From Blautia sp. (GTDB taxonomy: Bacteria; Bacillota; Clostridia; Lachnospirales; Lachnospiraceae), in contig JAETNR010000012.1 in NCBI GenBank assembly GCA_021772055.1, positions 1 through 64,000 on the forward strand: a stretch of 64,000 bases of DNA, given 5' to 3'. The translations under genes were made by a program, and so were the position numbers. The notes beneath the pieces were generated by a model. The model made no database searches and was not told the DNA's origin. It saw only the letters and a program-made list of their open reading frames with translations. Positions 19,871 through 27,601 of this stretch are shown here, one piece after another. Positions within the stretch are counted from its first letter, which is position 1. Each line of letters opens with the position of its first letter.

Positions 19871-21300
19871 TTTTTCTTTTGATGTTTGATTATTCTTGCT
19901 ATTTTCTGACTATTTTAAAAAGTTTTTCCCTTAACTACCAAGTTTCCTTTTATGACACAATCTCCTGCATCTGCATCGTAAAGACCAGGCCATCCGTATA
20001 TCTCTCAATCGTATCAGCCAATTCACGGTTCTCTTTTCTGTACAGGGCTTTCGCCATGTTATTCGCACCATTCTCGGACCAGCGCATTCTTCTGTGCTTC
20101 ATCCGCAAGGTGATCGTTGTACAGTTCTGATTCTCCTGTACTCCCATGTTCTTATATACAATCCCGGGCTTGGCTTCCGGTATCTTTATCCCTCGCTCCT
20201 GATACGGCAGCAGCCCCTCCTTATTGTTTGACAGATATTCATACAGTTTCTTTGCGTTGCTGCTTCGTTTGTCCGTTCTGTCGTTACTCTCCACACTGTC
20301 CGCATAAATCCGGATGTATTCCAGCATCTCCTCCATCTTCCCGGCTTCAAACAACTCCGTTACTTCCTTCTGCGCTTCTTTCTCTTTCAGCTTCCTTTTT
20401 ATTTCCTGATAAATGTGAAAACGGTCAAGCTGGAAGATTACTTCGGAATCATACGGTTCTTTAATCCAGCTTCCTCCATCCCCGTTCAGAACCCTCTGCC
20501 GGATCTCGTCCGCATTATATTTTTTCTCAATCAGGGCCTCTCGCTTCCGGTGGAACTCGCTGCTCTTTTCCATCCCTGCCAGCATTGCTTTGTTCACAAG
20601 GCGGCTTTCTCTGCTCTGGGCATCCCATCCTTCATACATTGTGAAGACTTTCATTTCCTGCTTCTTCATCTTTTTATGGGCTTTATCCTGCATGGCAAGC
20701 CATACTCCGTCCATTTCTTCAAACAGTACTGGAATTTCTGCTTTCCCGACTGCCTGCCCTGCTTCCATCTGCTTTACAGCATAGTCCTCTTCTTCATTGA
20801 TCCGCTCCCCAAGCCGCTGTATCAGGTTCCACGCACCTCCATGGCTGATGCTCTGGCCACAGGTTTCGCTGATGATATCTGCTGTTACACGGTAAGGGGA
20901 TTCCGTAACCGTCATGGCTATCTTTTCCGCCAGGTTTGTAGAGATCAGACCTATCTTATCCATCTGCATTGCTTCATCCAGCAGATACACAAAGGCTTTT
21001 CCCCCGTCCTCCAGCTTCGTCTGATATACTCTCCGGGCATAAGCCACTTCGCCGTAAACCGTCTTAATCGTAGTTGTCCGCTTTCCCTTATCCCGATACT
21101 GACTTTTATCTCTTCCCTCTGCCAGTTCCATATCATAGTTTTCCAGCATGATCCGGGTGATCTCCTGTGCCAGTTCGCAGACATATCTGAAAACTTTTTG
21201 CTCTAATGTCTTGAAAGATACCAACTTTTCTTCTACAATAGATTTCATCATACAGACTCCTTTACGTGTTTTTCTCAACAATTAACATCATAAAGAAAAA
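19871..21300 (-). mobile_element. ISLre2-family-like insertion sequence
   Basis: Single UPF0236/ISLre2 transposase; imperfect terminal inverted repeats TTTTTCTTTTGATGTTTGATT / TTTTTCTTTATGATGTTAATT. Confidence 0.72.
19950..21248 (-). CDS. ISLre2-family transposase (UPF0236)
   Basis: MKSIVEEKLVSFKTLEQKVF..., YRDKGKRTTTIKTVYGEVAYARRVYQ, NGDGGSWIK. Confidence 0.88.
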   Translation of the reverse strand: MKSIVEEKLVSFKTLEQKVFRYVCELAQEITRIMLENYDMELAEGRDKSQYRDKGKRTTTIKTVYGEVAYARRVYQTKLEDGGKAFVYLLDEAMQMDKIGLISTNLAEKIAMTVTESPYRVTADIISETCGQSISHGGAWNLIQRLGERINEEEDYAVKQMEAGQAVGKAEIPVLFEEMDGVWLAMQDKAHKKMKKQEMKVFTMYEGWDAQSRESRLVNKAMLAGMEKSSEFHRKREALIEKKYNADEIRQRVLNGDGGSWIKEPYDSEVIFQLDRFHIYQEIKRKLKEKEAQKEVTELFEAGKMEEMLEYIRIYADSVESNDRTDKRSSNAKKLYEYLSNNKEGLLPYQERGIKIPEAKPGIVYKNMGVQENQNCTTITLRMKHRRMRWSENGANNMAKALYRKENRELADTIERYTDGLVFTMQMQEIVS

Positions 21301-21339
21301 CTGTATGATTGGGAAGTAGGGAATTTCTCTACTTCCCTT

Positions 21340-21668
21340 TTTGCTTCAGCACTTCTGTATAGTCCTCATTATCCATCTGCTTCATGGCCTCCCGGCAGAT
21401 ACGCAGCCTTTTCCATTCCACCTTCAATAATCCTTACCAGCTTTGCCTTATCATAAGAGATTAATTTCTCACTGTCCAAAAGATAGTCAAACCGTTCCGC
21501 TTCAGCACTGACCACCATACAGAGAGCATCATAGGCAGTCCGATAATCCTTTCCCTCCACATCCTTCAATGTAATAGAGATAACCGGATATTTCCCCATA
21601 TACTGTTCACACAATATCGGAGATTCCATAATTTCCAGTCCTTCAAACAAAGAAGCATCTGCTCCCAC
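21340..21668 (-). pseudogene. fragment of an AAA-ATPase-like / PD-(D/E)XK family protein (DUF1703 type)
   Basis: LFEGLEIMESPILCEQYMGKYPVISITLKDVEGKDY is an internal segment; reading frame shifts near the end into REAMKQMDNEDYTEVLKQKGK; N- and C-termini missing. Confidence 0.75.
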
Positions 21669-21701
21669 CTCAAAAAAGATCTGCCTGCTTATTCGCTTGT
21701 A

Positions 21702-23618
21702 TTAATGAACTACCCCAACCGGCCCCAGCAAAATACGTGCAGCAGGTTTGGCAAAAGGACCAGGAATTGTTTTCTCACCTCTTACAGCGCCTGTAAAGTC
21801 CTTATCCAGAACGAAAGGTGTTCCATCCATATTTTCATATGCCTGATCTGTCTGGAAGGATTTGCCCAGGGTTTCTGTGGTTACAAGGCCAACCTCTTCT
21901 TTAAAGGCGTATTCCGGAAGATTTGTCTCGAAATAATACATATCCCCATCTCTCACGACCCTGCAGTTCAGTTCAAAGTCCTTTGCCTCACAGGCATCCG
22001 CTTCTGCCTCATATTTCTCAGCGCCTTTAAAGTACAGGTTCTTATGAATATATACAGGAAATGTTCCATCTCCAAAGGGCATAAGGCTGTTGTCTGTCAT
22101 GGTATTTACTTCCTCTCCCTCTTTCCGGTAACCGTTATAAATCGCATTTCCATAGGACTGTTTCACATCTGCTCCGTAAAACTTCACCAGATCAACTCCG
22201 GCTTTTCCTTCATGATTTCCGGCATAAATATTCTGGTAAGCCTTATCATCACCGCCATAAATAAGCATGGAACCTGCCACAAAAGTATCATGCGGGAAAT
22301 GATAAAGTGTGAAACGGTTAATTTCCCGTCTCATTCTCACACTTCCTCCAAAAAGATTATGCACGAAAGCAGATCCCTGGGACATACTCAGCAGGCTGCA
22401 TTCAGAGAGCAGAAGGTTATTCTCCACCGTACATGGTCCGTGACATACCTCAATAAAGATATCTTCAGATACATTCCCAAACATTGCATTTTTTGACACT
22501 CTCGCCCCCTGTGCTTCCCAGTCAAGCCAAAGGCCGCGGATACAGTCATGGATCAAATTGTTCTCGATCAATACATCAATGGCGCCATGCAGCTTGATTC
22601 CGGCCATCTCCGCTCCGCCAAATTCATTTCGAATATTTGCGCGGTAAATATGATTACCATAGATCTCAGAATAGATTGCCCCCATACAGCCAACAATACC
22701 TGTCTGCCCGCAGTCATAAATCTCATTGTTTCTGATAATGTGGCTTCCTACATTCTCCCTGGACCAGTCACGTTTCAGGTTCTCCATAATGATTTCCGTG
22801 TAGGTCTGGGAACCGTCCTTCTCAGGATTGATGGTCCAGATATTGTCTCTGACATCATGGCGTTTGCCGAGACTGATACCGCAGCACTTGGAATTGGAGA
22901 TCACGCAGTCCTCAATGATCCAGCATTTGCTCCAATGGGTTCCCACAGCCCCCGGCTGAAAAGCGGTAGGGGGTGCCCACTGTGTAGCAACTTTCTCCAT
23001 AACAAGCCCGGAAACAGTAATATAGTTCAGCCCTTCTTTTTCCGGGAAAAAGCAATACGGACGCACACTGGCCTCTACTACGTGTTCATTCGGGTCTTTT
23101 CCCGGAAGGTAGATCCAGACTTCTGTCTCATTTTCGTGAACAGCCGCAAACCAGCTGCATTCGCGCTCTTCCTTATCTTCCTGTTTTATATTTTTAAGAT
23201 CAGGCGCTTCAAATAAGGCAACATCGTCCACGAAAATCTCCCCTGTATGATGCACCTGTCCGAAATTATCGTACCAGTCGCCATAAATCTCGTCAGAATA
23301 GGGATTGTATGCGGAAAGTACCTCCCCCGGTATCAACGCTTTCCAGATATCGTCCCCAAGGCTTACCCAGTTCTGAATCAGCTCCGCACCGCTGATCACT
23401 GCTCGTTCTCCCGGAATATTTCTGTATGTAATACGATGTTCTTCATCACTTCCGCCATTCTCCGGGCAAACCCATTCACGGTAAATACCTTCTCCGATCC
23501 ATACCGTGTCACCGGCAGCCGCTTTCTGCGCTGCCTGCCCTATGGTAGAAAACGGCTTCTGCTCTGTGCCATCCTGGACAGCGCCTGCTTTCTTACTTAC
23601 ATAGTAGTCCATAATCAT
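21702..23618 (-). CDS. right-handed parallel beta-helix repeat protein (possible polysaccharide-active enzyme)
   Basis: 638 aa; YYVSKKAGAVQDGTEQKPFSTIGQAAQKAAAGDTVWIGEGIYRE (DUF1565-like) and N-rich helix repeats HIIRNNEIYDCGQTGI. Confidence 0.78.
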   Translation of the reverse strand: MIMDYYVSKKAGAVQDGTEQKPFSTIGQAAQKAAAGDTVWIGEGIYREWVCPENGGSDEEHRITYRNIPGERAVISGAELIQNWVSLGDDIWKALIPGEVLSAYNPYSDEIYGDWYDNFGQVHHTGEIFVDDVALFEAPDLKNIKQEDKEERECSWFAAVHENETEVWIYLPGKDPNEHVVEASVRPYCFFPEKEGLNYITVSGLVMEKVATQWAPPTAFQPGAVGTHWSKCWIIEDCVISNSKCCGISLGKRHDVRDNIWTINPEKDGSQTYTEIIMENLKRDWSRENVGSHIIRNNEIYDCGQTGIVGCMGAIYSEIYGNHIYRANIRNEFGGAEMAGIKLHGAIDVLIENNLIHDCIRGLWLDWEAQGARVSKNAMFGNVSEDIFIEVCHGPCTVENNLLLSECSLLSMSQGSAFVHNLFGGSVRMRREINRFTLYHFPHDTFVAGSMLIYGGDDKAYQNIYAGNHEGKAGVDLVKFYGADVKQSYGNAIYNGYRKEGEEVNTMTDNSLMPFGDGTFPVYIHKNLYFKGAEKYEAEADACEAKDFELNCRVVRDGDMYYFETNLPEYAFKEEVGLVTTETLGKSFQTDQAYENMDGTPFVLDKDFTGAVRGEKTIPGPFAKPAARILLGPVGVVH

Positions 23619-23664
23619 TTCCTCCCAAACTGTTTTTATTCCGCTCTATATCCCCGGCACCCGG

Positions 23665-24240
23665 TCATCCCTTCACAGCGCCGACCATCATTCCCTGGAC
23701 AAAATATTTTTCTCCCACAATTGACAAAATAATGATAACCGGAATGCAGGACAGCAAAGAACCCGCCAAAGCCGCCCCATATGAAATTTTGTAAAAGCTC
23801 TGTAATCGCGTCAATCCCAAAGGAAGCGTATACATACTCTCTTTATTCAGATAGATCAGCGGCGTCATGTAATCATTCCACACAGCCATAAAAGTAAGGA
23901 CACCCTGAATTCCAAAACCGACTTTACTTAACGGAAGCGCGATCTTAAACAGCATCTTCAGTTCGCCGCAGCCGTCGATCATTGCACTTTCATACAAGTC
24001 TCTGGGAACCTGCCCCATGATCTGAACCAGCAGGTAAATTCCCGTAGCACTTAAAAGAGTAGGAATCACCAGCGGAACATATGTCCCGAACAGGTGCATC
24101 TGCTTATACATCTGAAACTGGGGAACCATCAGTACCTGTGCGGGGATCAGCATGGTAGCCAGGATCAGGGACATAAAAAGCCCTTTTCCCCGAAAATCAA
24201 ATCTTGTAAATCCATAAGCAACTACACCGTCTACCAGCAA
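23665..24240 (-). pseudogene. 5'-truncated carbohydrate ABC transporter permease (MalG type)
   Basis: 191 aa vs about 276 for complete relatives in this window; retains EAA loop DLYESAMIDGCGELKMLFKIALPLSK but lacks the N-terminal TM segments. Confidence 0.75.
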
Positions 24241-24279
24241 AACAAATCTCCATACATGTTATTTTAGTTTTAGCTACAT

Positions 24280-25551
24280 TTATCTTCTGTTTCTGAAGTC
24301 AGCAATTGCCTGAAACATCGCCATCAGATTTTCTGCTGTGGTTGGTGACTGAATATTATGAATCGTGTTAAATACAAAACCTCCTCCCTTAGAAAATAAT
24401 TTCAGCCTTTCCATTGTTTCATTATATACTGCTTCCGGCGTACTGAACGGCAGTGTATGCTGCGTATCAATACCGCCTCCCCAGAAAACAAATTTGTCAC
24501 CCCATTTTTCTTTTAATTCCTTTCCATCCATTCCCGCTGCAGAAAGCTGTACAGGATTCAAAATGTCTGCGCCTGCTTCATAAAAATCCCGAAGGAACGA
24601 AGAAACTGCGCCGCAGGAATGGAAAAACGTCTTCCAGGAAGTATTTTTATGAACCCAGTCATTGATTTTTGTAAAATATGGCTTGTAAAATTCCCGGAAA
24701 GCATCCAATGACATAAACGGGCCGTTCTGCGTTCCAAAATCCGTTCCAGAAATCTGGATAACCTGAATCTTATCCCCACATGCCTGGCGCACCAGCTCTG
24801 CGTTTTTCAGCCCCACTTCCACCTGCAGTTCGAACATTTCATGAATGTAATTTGGGCAAATCTGATGCGCCATCATAAAGTCAGCCAGGTCACGAATTCC
24901 TCGGGGATGCTTCACATTCGGCCCCGGAACAATAGCAAAATCTCCGATAGATGCAATAGCGCTGCAGTATATCAGGCCATAATCCGTATTGTTATAATAG
25001 TAGTCACACTGACGCTCCAGCTCTCTTAACTGCTCATCTGTAATTACTGCAAAATCATCTTTAAAATCCCCGGCTCCGCCAATAGTATCCTCATCAAACT
25101 CAATGGTTCCTCTTGTAATATTGTCAAAAAAGAACCCATCTTTCGGCAGCATCCCCGACGGCGGCACGCTCATATCACCCTGCGGATATAAATAATGCCG
25201 CCCCTGTTCATCCACTGTGGTGTTAAAATCCGTAGGAACATCCACCTTAAGCCCGGATTCCAAAGTCCATGGTTTTCTCCCTTTATTGGAAAAACCAAAC
25301 AGATTCATACCTGTGGATACTCCCACAATATCCAAATGAAGTGCCTGCCGCACATCTTCCTCCACTTCACCCAAAAGCTGCAGAGGTTCCCCCACCTTCA
25401 CGGTCCGTTCCTCCAGTTTCAGTGCCCCTCTCAAACGGTGGAGCGCATTGGCATGGATCCCTGTCACTGCCGTAGAGCCAAGGTCTACCACAACTTCCTC
25501 CGGCTCAATATGATTTAATGTCTGAATAAACCTTTCTCTGCTTGTTGCCAT
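24280..25551 (-). CDS. uroporphyrinogen decarboxylase (URO-D) family protein, methyltransferase-like
   Basis: 423 aa; SRERFIQTLNHIEPEEVVVDLGSTAVTGI and HSCGAVSSFLRDFYEAGADILNPVQLSAAGMD. Confidence 0.85.
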   Translation of the reverse strand: MATSRERFIQTLNHIEPEEVVVDLGSTAVTGIHANALHRLRGALKLEERTVKVGEPLQLLGEVEEDVRQALHLDIVGVSTGMNLFGFSNKGRKPWTLESGLKVDVPTDFNTTVDEQGRHYLYPQGDMSVPPSGMLPKDGFFFDNITRGTIEFDEDTIGGAGDFKDDFAVITDEQLRELERQCDYYYNNTDYGLIYCSAIASIGDFAIVPGPNVKHPRGIRDLADFMMAHQICPNYIHEMFELQVEVGLKNAELVRQACGDKIQVIQISGTDFGTQNGPFMSLDAFREFYKPYFTKINDWVHKNTSWKTFFHSCGAVSSFLRDFYEAGADILNPVQLSAAGMDGKELKEKWGDKFVFWGGGIDTQHTLPFSTPEAVYNETMERLKLFSKGGGFVFNTIHNIQSPTTAENLMAMFQAIADFRNRR

Positions 25552-25595
25552 TTTTTCCTCCTTTAATTTCTTTATCTATGGAATCTATTTACAAT

Positions 25596-25611
25596 CCGTG
25601 CCCGGGCACGG
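25596..25611. promoter_or_regulatory. probable LacI-family operator
   Basis: Perfect 16-bp palindrome CCGTGCCCGGGCACGG just upstream of the URO-D gene and downstream of a lacI-type gene. Confidence 0.65.
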
Positions 25612-25651
25612 TCAGCATATTTTTTTTCTCTTTGCTTTCGCAAAGAGAATT

Positions 25652-26683
25652 TTACAGATTATATTTTGTTAATACAAAAATCTGGGTTTCTACAGTCCGT
25701 TTCTCCGGCTTCGTATGATACGCCAGATACCGCGCCAACAGATTCACTCCGGAATAGCCCTGCTGATAAGGTTCCTGGCAAACCGTAGCCAAAACAACAC
25801 CGGATTCCAAATTCTCCCGGACTACTTCCGTCAGGTCATATGTAACAATACGTATCCTTCTTCCGTAGTTTACATCCTTGATTGCCTGAAGTCCTCCTCT
25901 GACACCAGCGGACCCAAAGCAAACCATTGTAATATCCTTGTTTTCTTCCAGAAGCTTCTTCATGATTCTGTAGGATTCCTCATCGTCATCCTCATTTTCC
26001 AGGACTGCATCAACTGTGATATTGGGATATTCCTTCTGCAAAACATCCTGAATTCCCTCAATTCTCTGCACCTGCGCCATGGCCATTCTGGAACCTGTCA
26101 CAATCGCCAGATGCTCTCTGCATCCATTGCTCAGCAGCCCTAAAAATCCTCCGGCAACATTGCCGCTTTTCACATAATTACATCCCACATATAAAAAATG
26201 CTCTATGTCTGATGTAATATTTGTATTGATGGTAGCTACCGGAATATTCTGTTCTTCCAGTTCCCGGATCTTCTGTGCGATTTCCGGAGCATTTACAGGC
26301 GTGATCACCAATCCGGCGATCTGTTCCTTCACCAGTTCGTCAATCGCTTCTAATTGCTGCCCAAGGTTAAATCCTTTGATTTTTTTGATCACTCCCTGTA
26401 CGCCGAAAGGTTCCACTTCTTTCAAAGCATCTTTAATTCCCAGAATAACCTCATCAAAAAACGGATTTCCCTCTGAGCAAAGAAGAATGCCTATTTTCTT
26501 CTTATATCGTTTATTAGCAAGTACCCGGGCTGTCATATCCGGCTCGTAATTCATTTTCCGGGCAATTTCCATAACCTTCTCAGCCACTTCCAAACTGACC
26601 CCCGGCCTGTTATGCAAGGCTCTGTCTACTGTCCCTCTCGATACATTAGCCGCCTCTGCGATGTCCCGTATTGTCACTCTCAT
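25652..26683 (-). CDS. LacI family transcriptional regulator
   Basis: MRVTIRDIAEAANVSRGTVDRALHNRPGVSLEVAEKV HTH; start placed at 26683. Confidence 0.92.
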   Translation of the reverse strand: MRVTIRDIAEAANVSRGTVDRALHNRPGVSLEVAEKVMEIARKMNYEPDMTARVLANKRYKKKIGILLCSEGNPFFDEVILGIKDALKEVEPFGVQGVIKKIKGFNLGQQLEAIDELVKEQIAGLVITPVNAPEIAQKIRELEEQNIPVATINTNITSDIEHFLYVGCNYVKSGNVAGGFLGLLSNGCREHLAIVTGSRMAMAQVQRIEGIQDVLQKEYPNITVDAVLENEDDDEESYRIMKKLLEENKDITMVCFGSAGVRGGLQAIKDVNYGRRIRIVTYDLTEVVRENLESGVVLATVCQEPYQQGYSGVNLLARYLAYHTKPEKRTVETQIFVLTKYNL

Positions 26684-26703
26684 TAATTCTGTTATCTCCT
26701 TGT

Positions 26704-26717
26704 CGTGCGCGTGCACG
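26704..26717. promoter_or_regulatory. second LacI-type operator-like site (possible autoregulation)
   Basis: CGTGCGCGTGCACG, 12/14 identical to the core of the 25596 palindrome, about 20 nt upstream of lacI start. Confidence 0.5.
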
Positions 26718-26865
26718 TCATATCTAAAATCTTAATTTATTATAAACTATCAGACAATATTTTGCATCCATTTTTGTACGTCGTATAAATTTAAACATGC
26801 AATATTACCGCGTTGCTAAGTTTCAGTGCTTTCTGCTAAGACCTTCAAAATAAAATAAGACTTCG

Positions 26866-26894
26866 TTGACAAATAGAGATATATCTCATATAAT
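26866..26894 (+). promoter_or_regulatory. consensus promoter with embedded palindromic operator for the toxin-antitoxin locus
   Basis: TTGACA-17 nt-TATAAT; spacer contains perfect palindrome GAGATATATCTC (26876..26887). Confidence 0.75.
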
Positions 26895-26930
26895 ATTCAT
26901 AAAAATAAGGCAAGGAGGAATAATAATTCT

Positions 26931-27212
26931 GTGTTTAAAGTAGAATTCTACGAGACAGAAGATGGAAAACACCCGTACTTGATTTTCTACTTTCACTCAA
27001 TCCTAAAATGAGAGCTAAAATGGGTGCCATGATGAAACTACTACAGGAGAAAGGCAATGAACTGCGTAAACCATATACTGAACCATTGGATGATGGTATT
27101 TTTGAATTACGTGCAGTACAAGGCAATAATATATCCAGACGAAATACAACTTGCCAAGATTAGGCGCAAAGATTTTTATAATCGGGAAAAAGAAAGAGGT
27201 GACAAGCAATGA
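26931..27212 (+). pseudogene. HigB/RelE-type toxin remnant
   Basis: VFKVEFYETEDGKH then +frame change to VLDFLLSLNPKMRAKMGAMMKLLQEKGNELRKPYTEPLDDGIFELRAVQGNNIS, internal gap, then DEIQLAKIRRKDFYNREKERGDKQ ending in TGA overlapping the antitoxin start. Confidence 0.8.
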
Positions 27213-27511
27213 TGACATTAGATCAATTTATGGAAGAGCAAATGAAGGATCCCGAATTTGCAGAAGCATATGATGAAATTCAACCTGAGATGAATGTAAT
27301 TCGTGCAATTGTAGAGGCTCGAACCTCTCAGAATCTCACACAAAAAGAGCTTTCCGAAAAAACCGGTATTGCACAGACAGAAATCAGCAAACTTGAAAAA
27401 GGTATCCGAAACCCCTCCATCAAGCTGCTGCAAAGATTGGCAGATGGGATGGATATGGTTTTAAATATTTCTTTCACCCCTAAGCATATTTCAGAATCCA
27501 AATCCAAATAA
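27209..27511 (+). CDS. HigA-type XRE antitoxin
   Basis: 100 aa; LTQKELSEKTGIAQTEISKLEKGIRNPSIKLLQRLADGMDM. Confidence 0.85.
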   Translation: MMTLDQFMEEQMKDPEFAEAYDEIQPEMNVIRAIVEARTSQNLTQKELSEKTGIAQTEISKLEKGIRNPSIKLLQRLADGMDMVLNISFTPKHISESKSK

Positions 27512-27537
27512 GTACAGCCCCTTCCCCTTAACCCCAA

Positions 27538-27564
27538 AGCCCCATGCAAAACTGCATGGGGCTT
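27538..27564 (+). terminator. intrinsic terminator downstream of antitoxin
   Basis: AAGCCCCATGCAaaacTGCATGGGGCTT followed by a T-rich tract. Confidence 0.7.
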
Positions 27565-27601
27565 CCTAATTTTCTTCAATTATCAGATTTTCAAAATTGA
27601 A

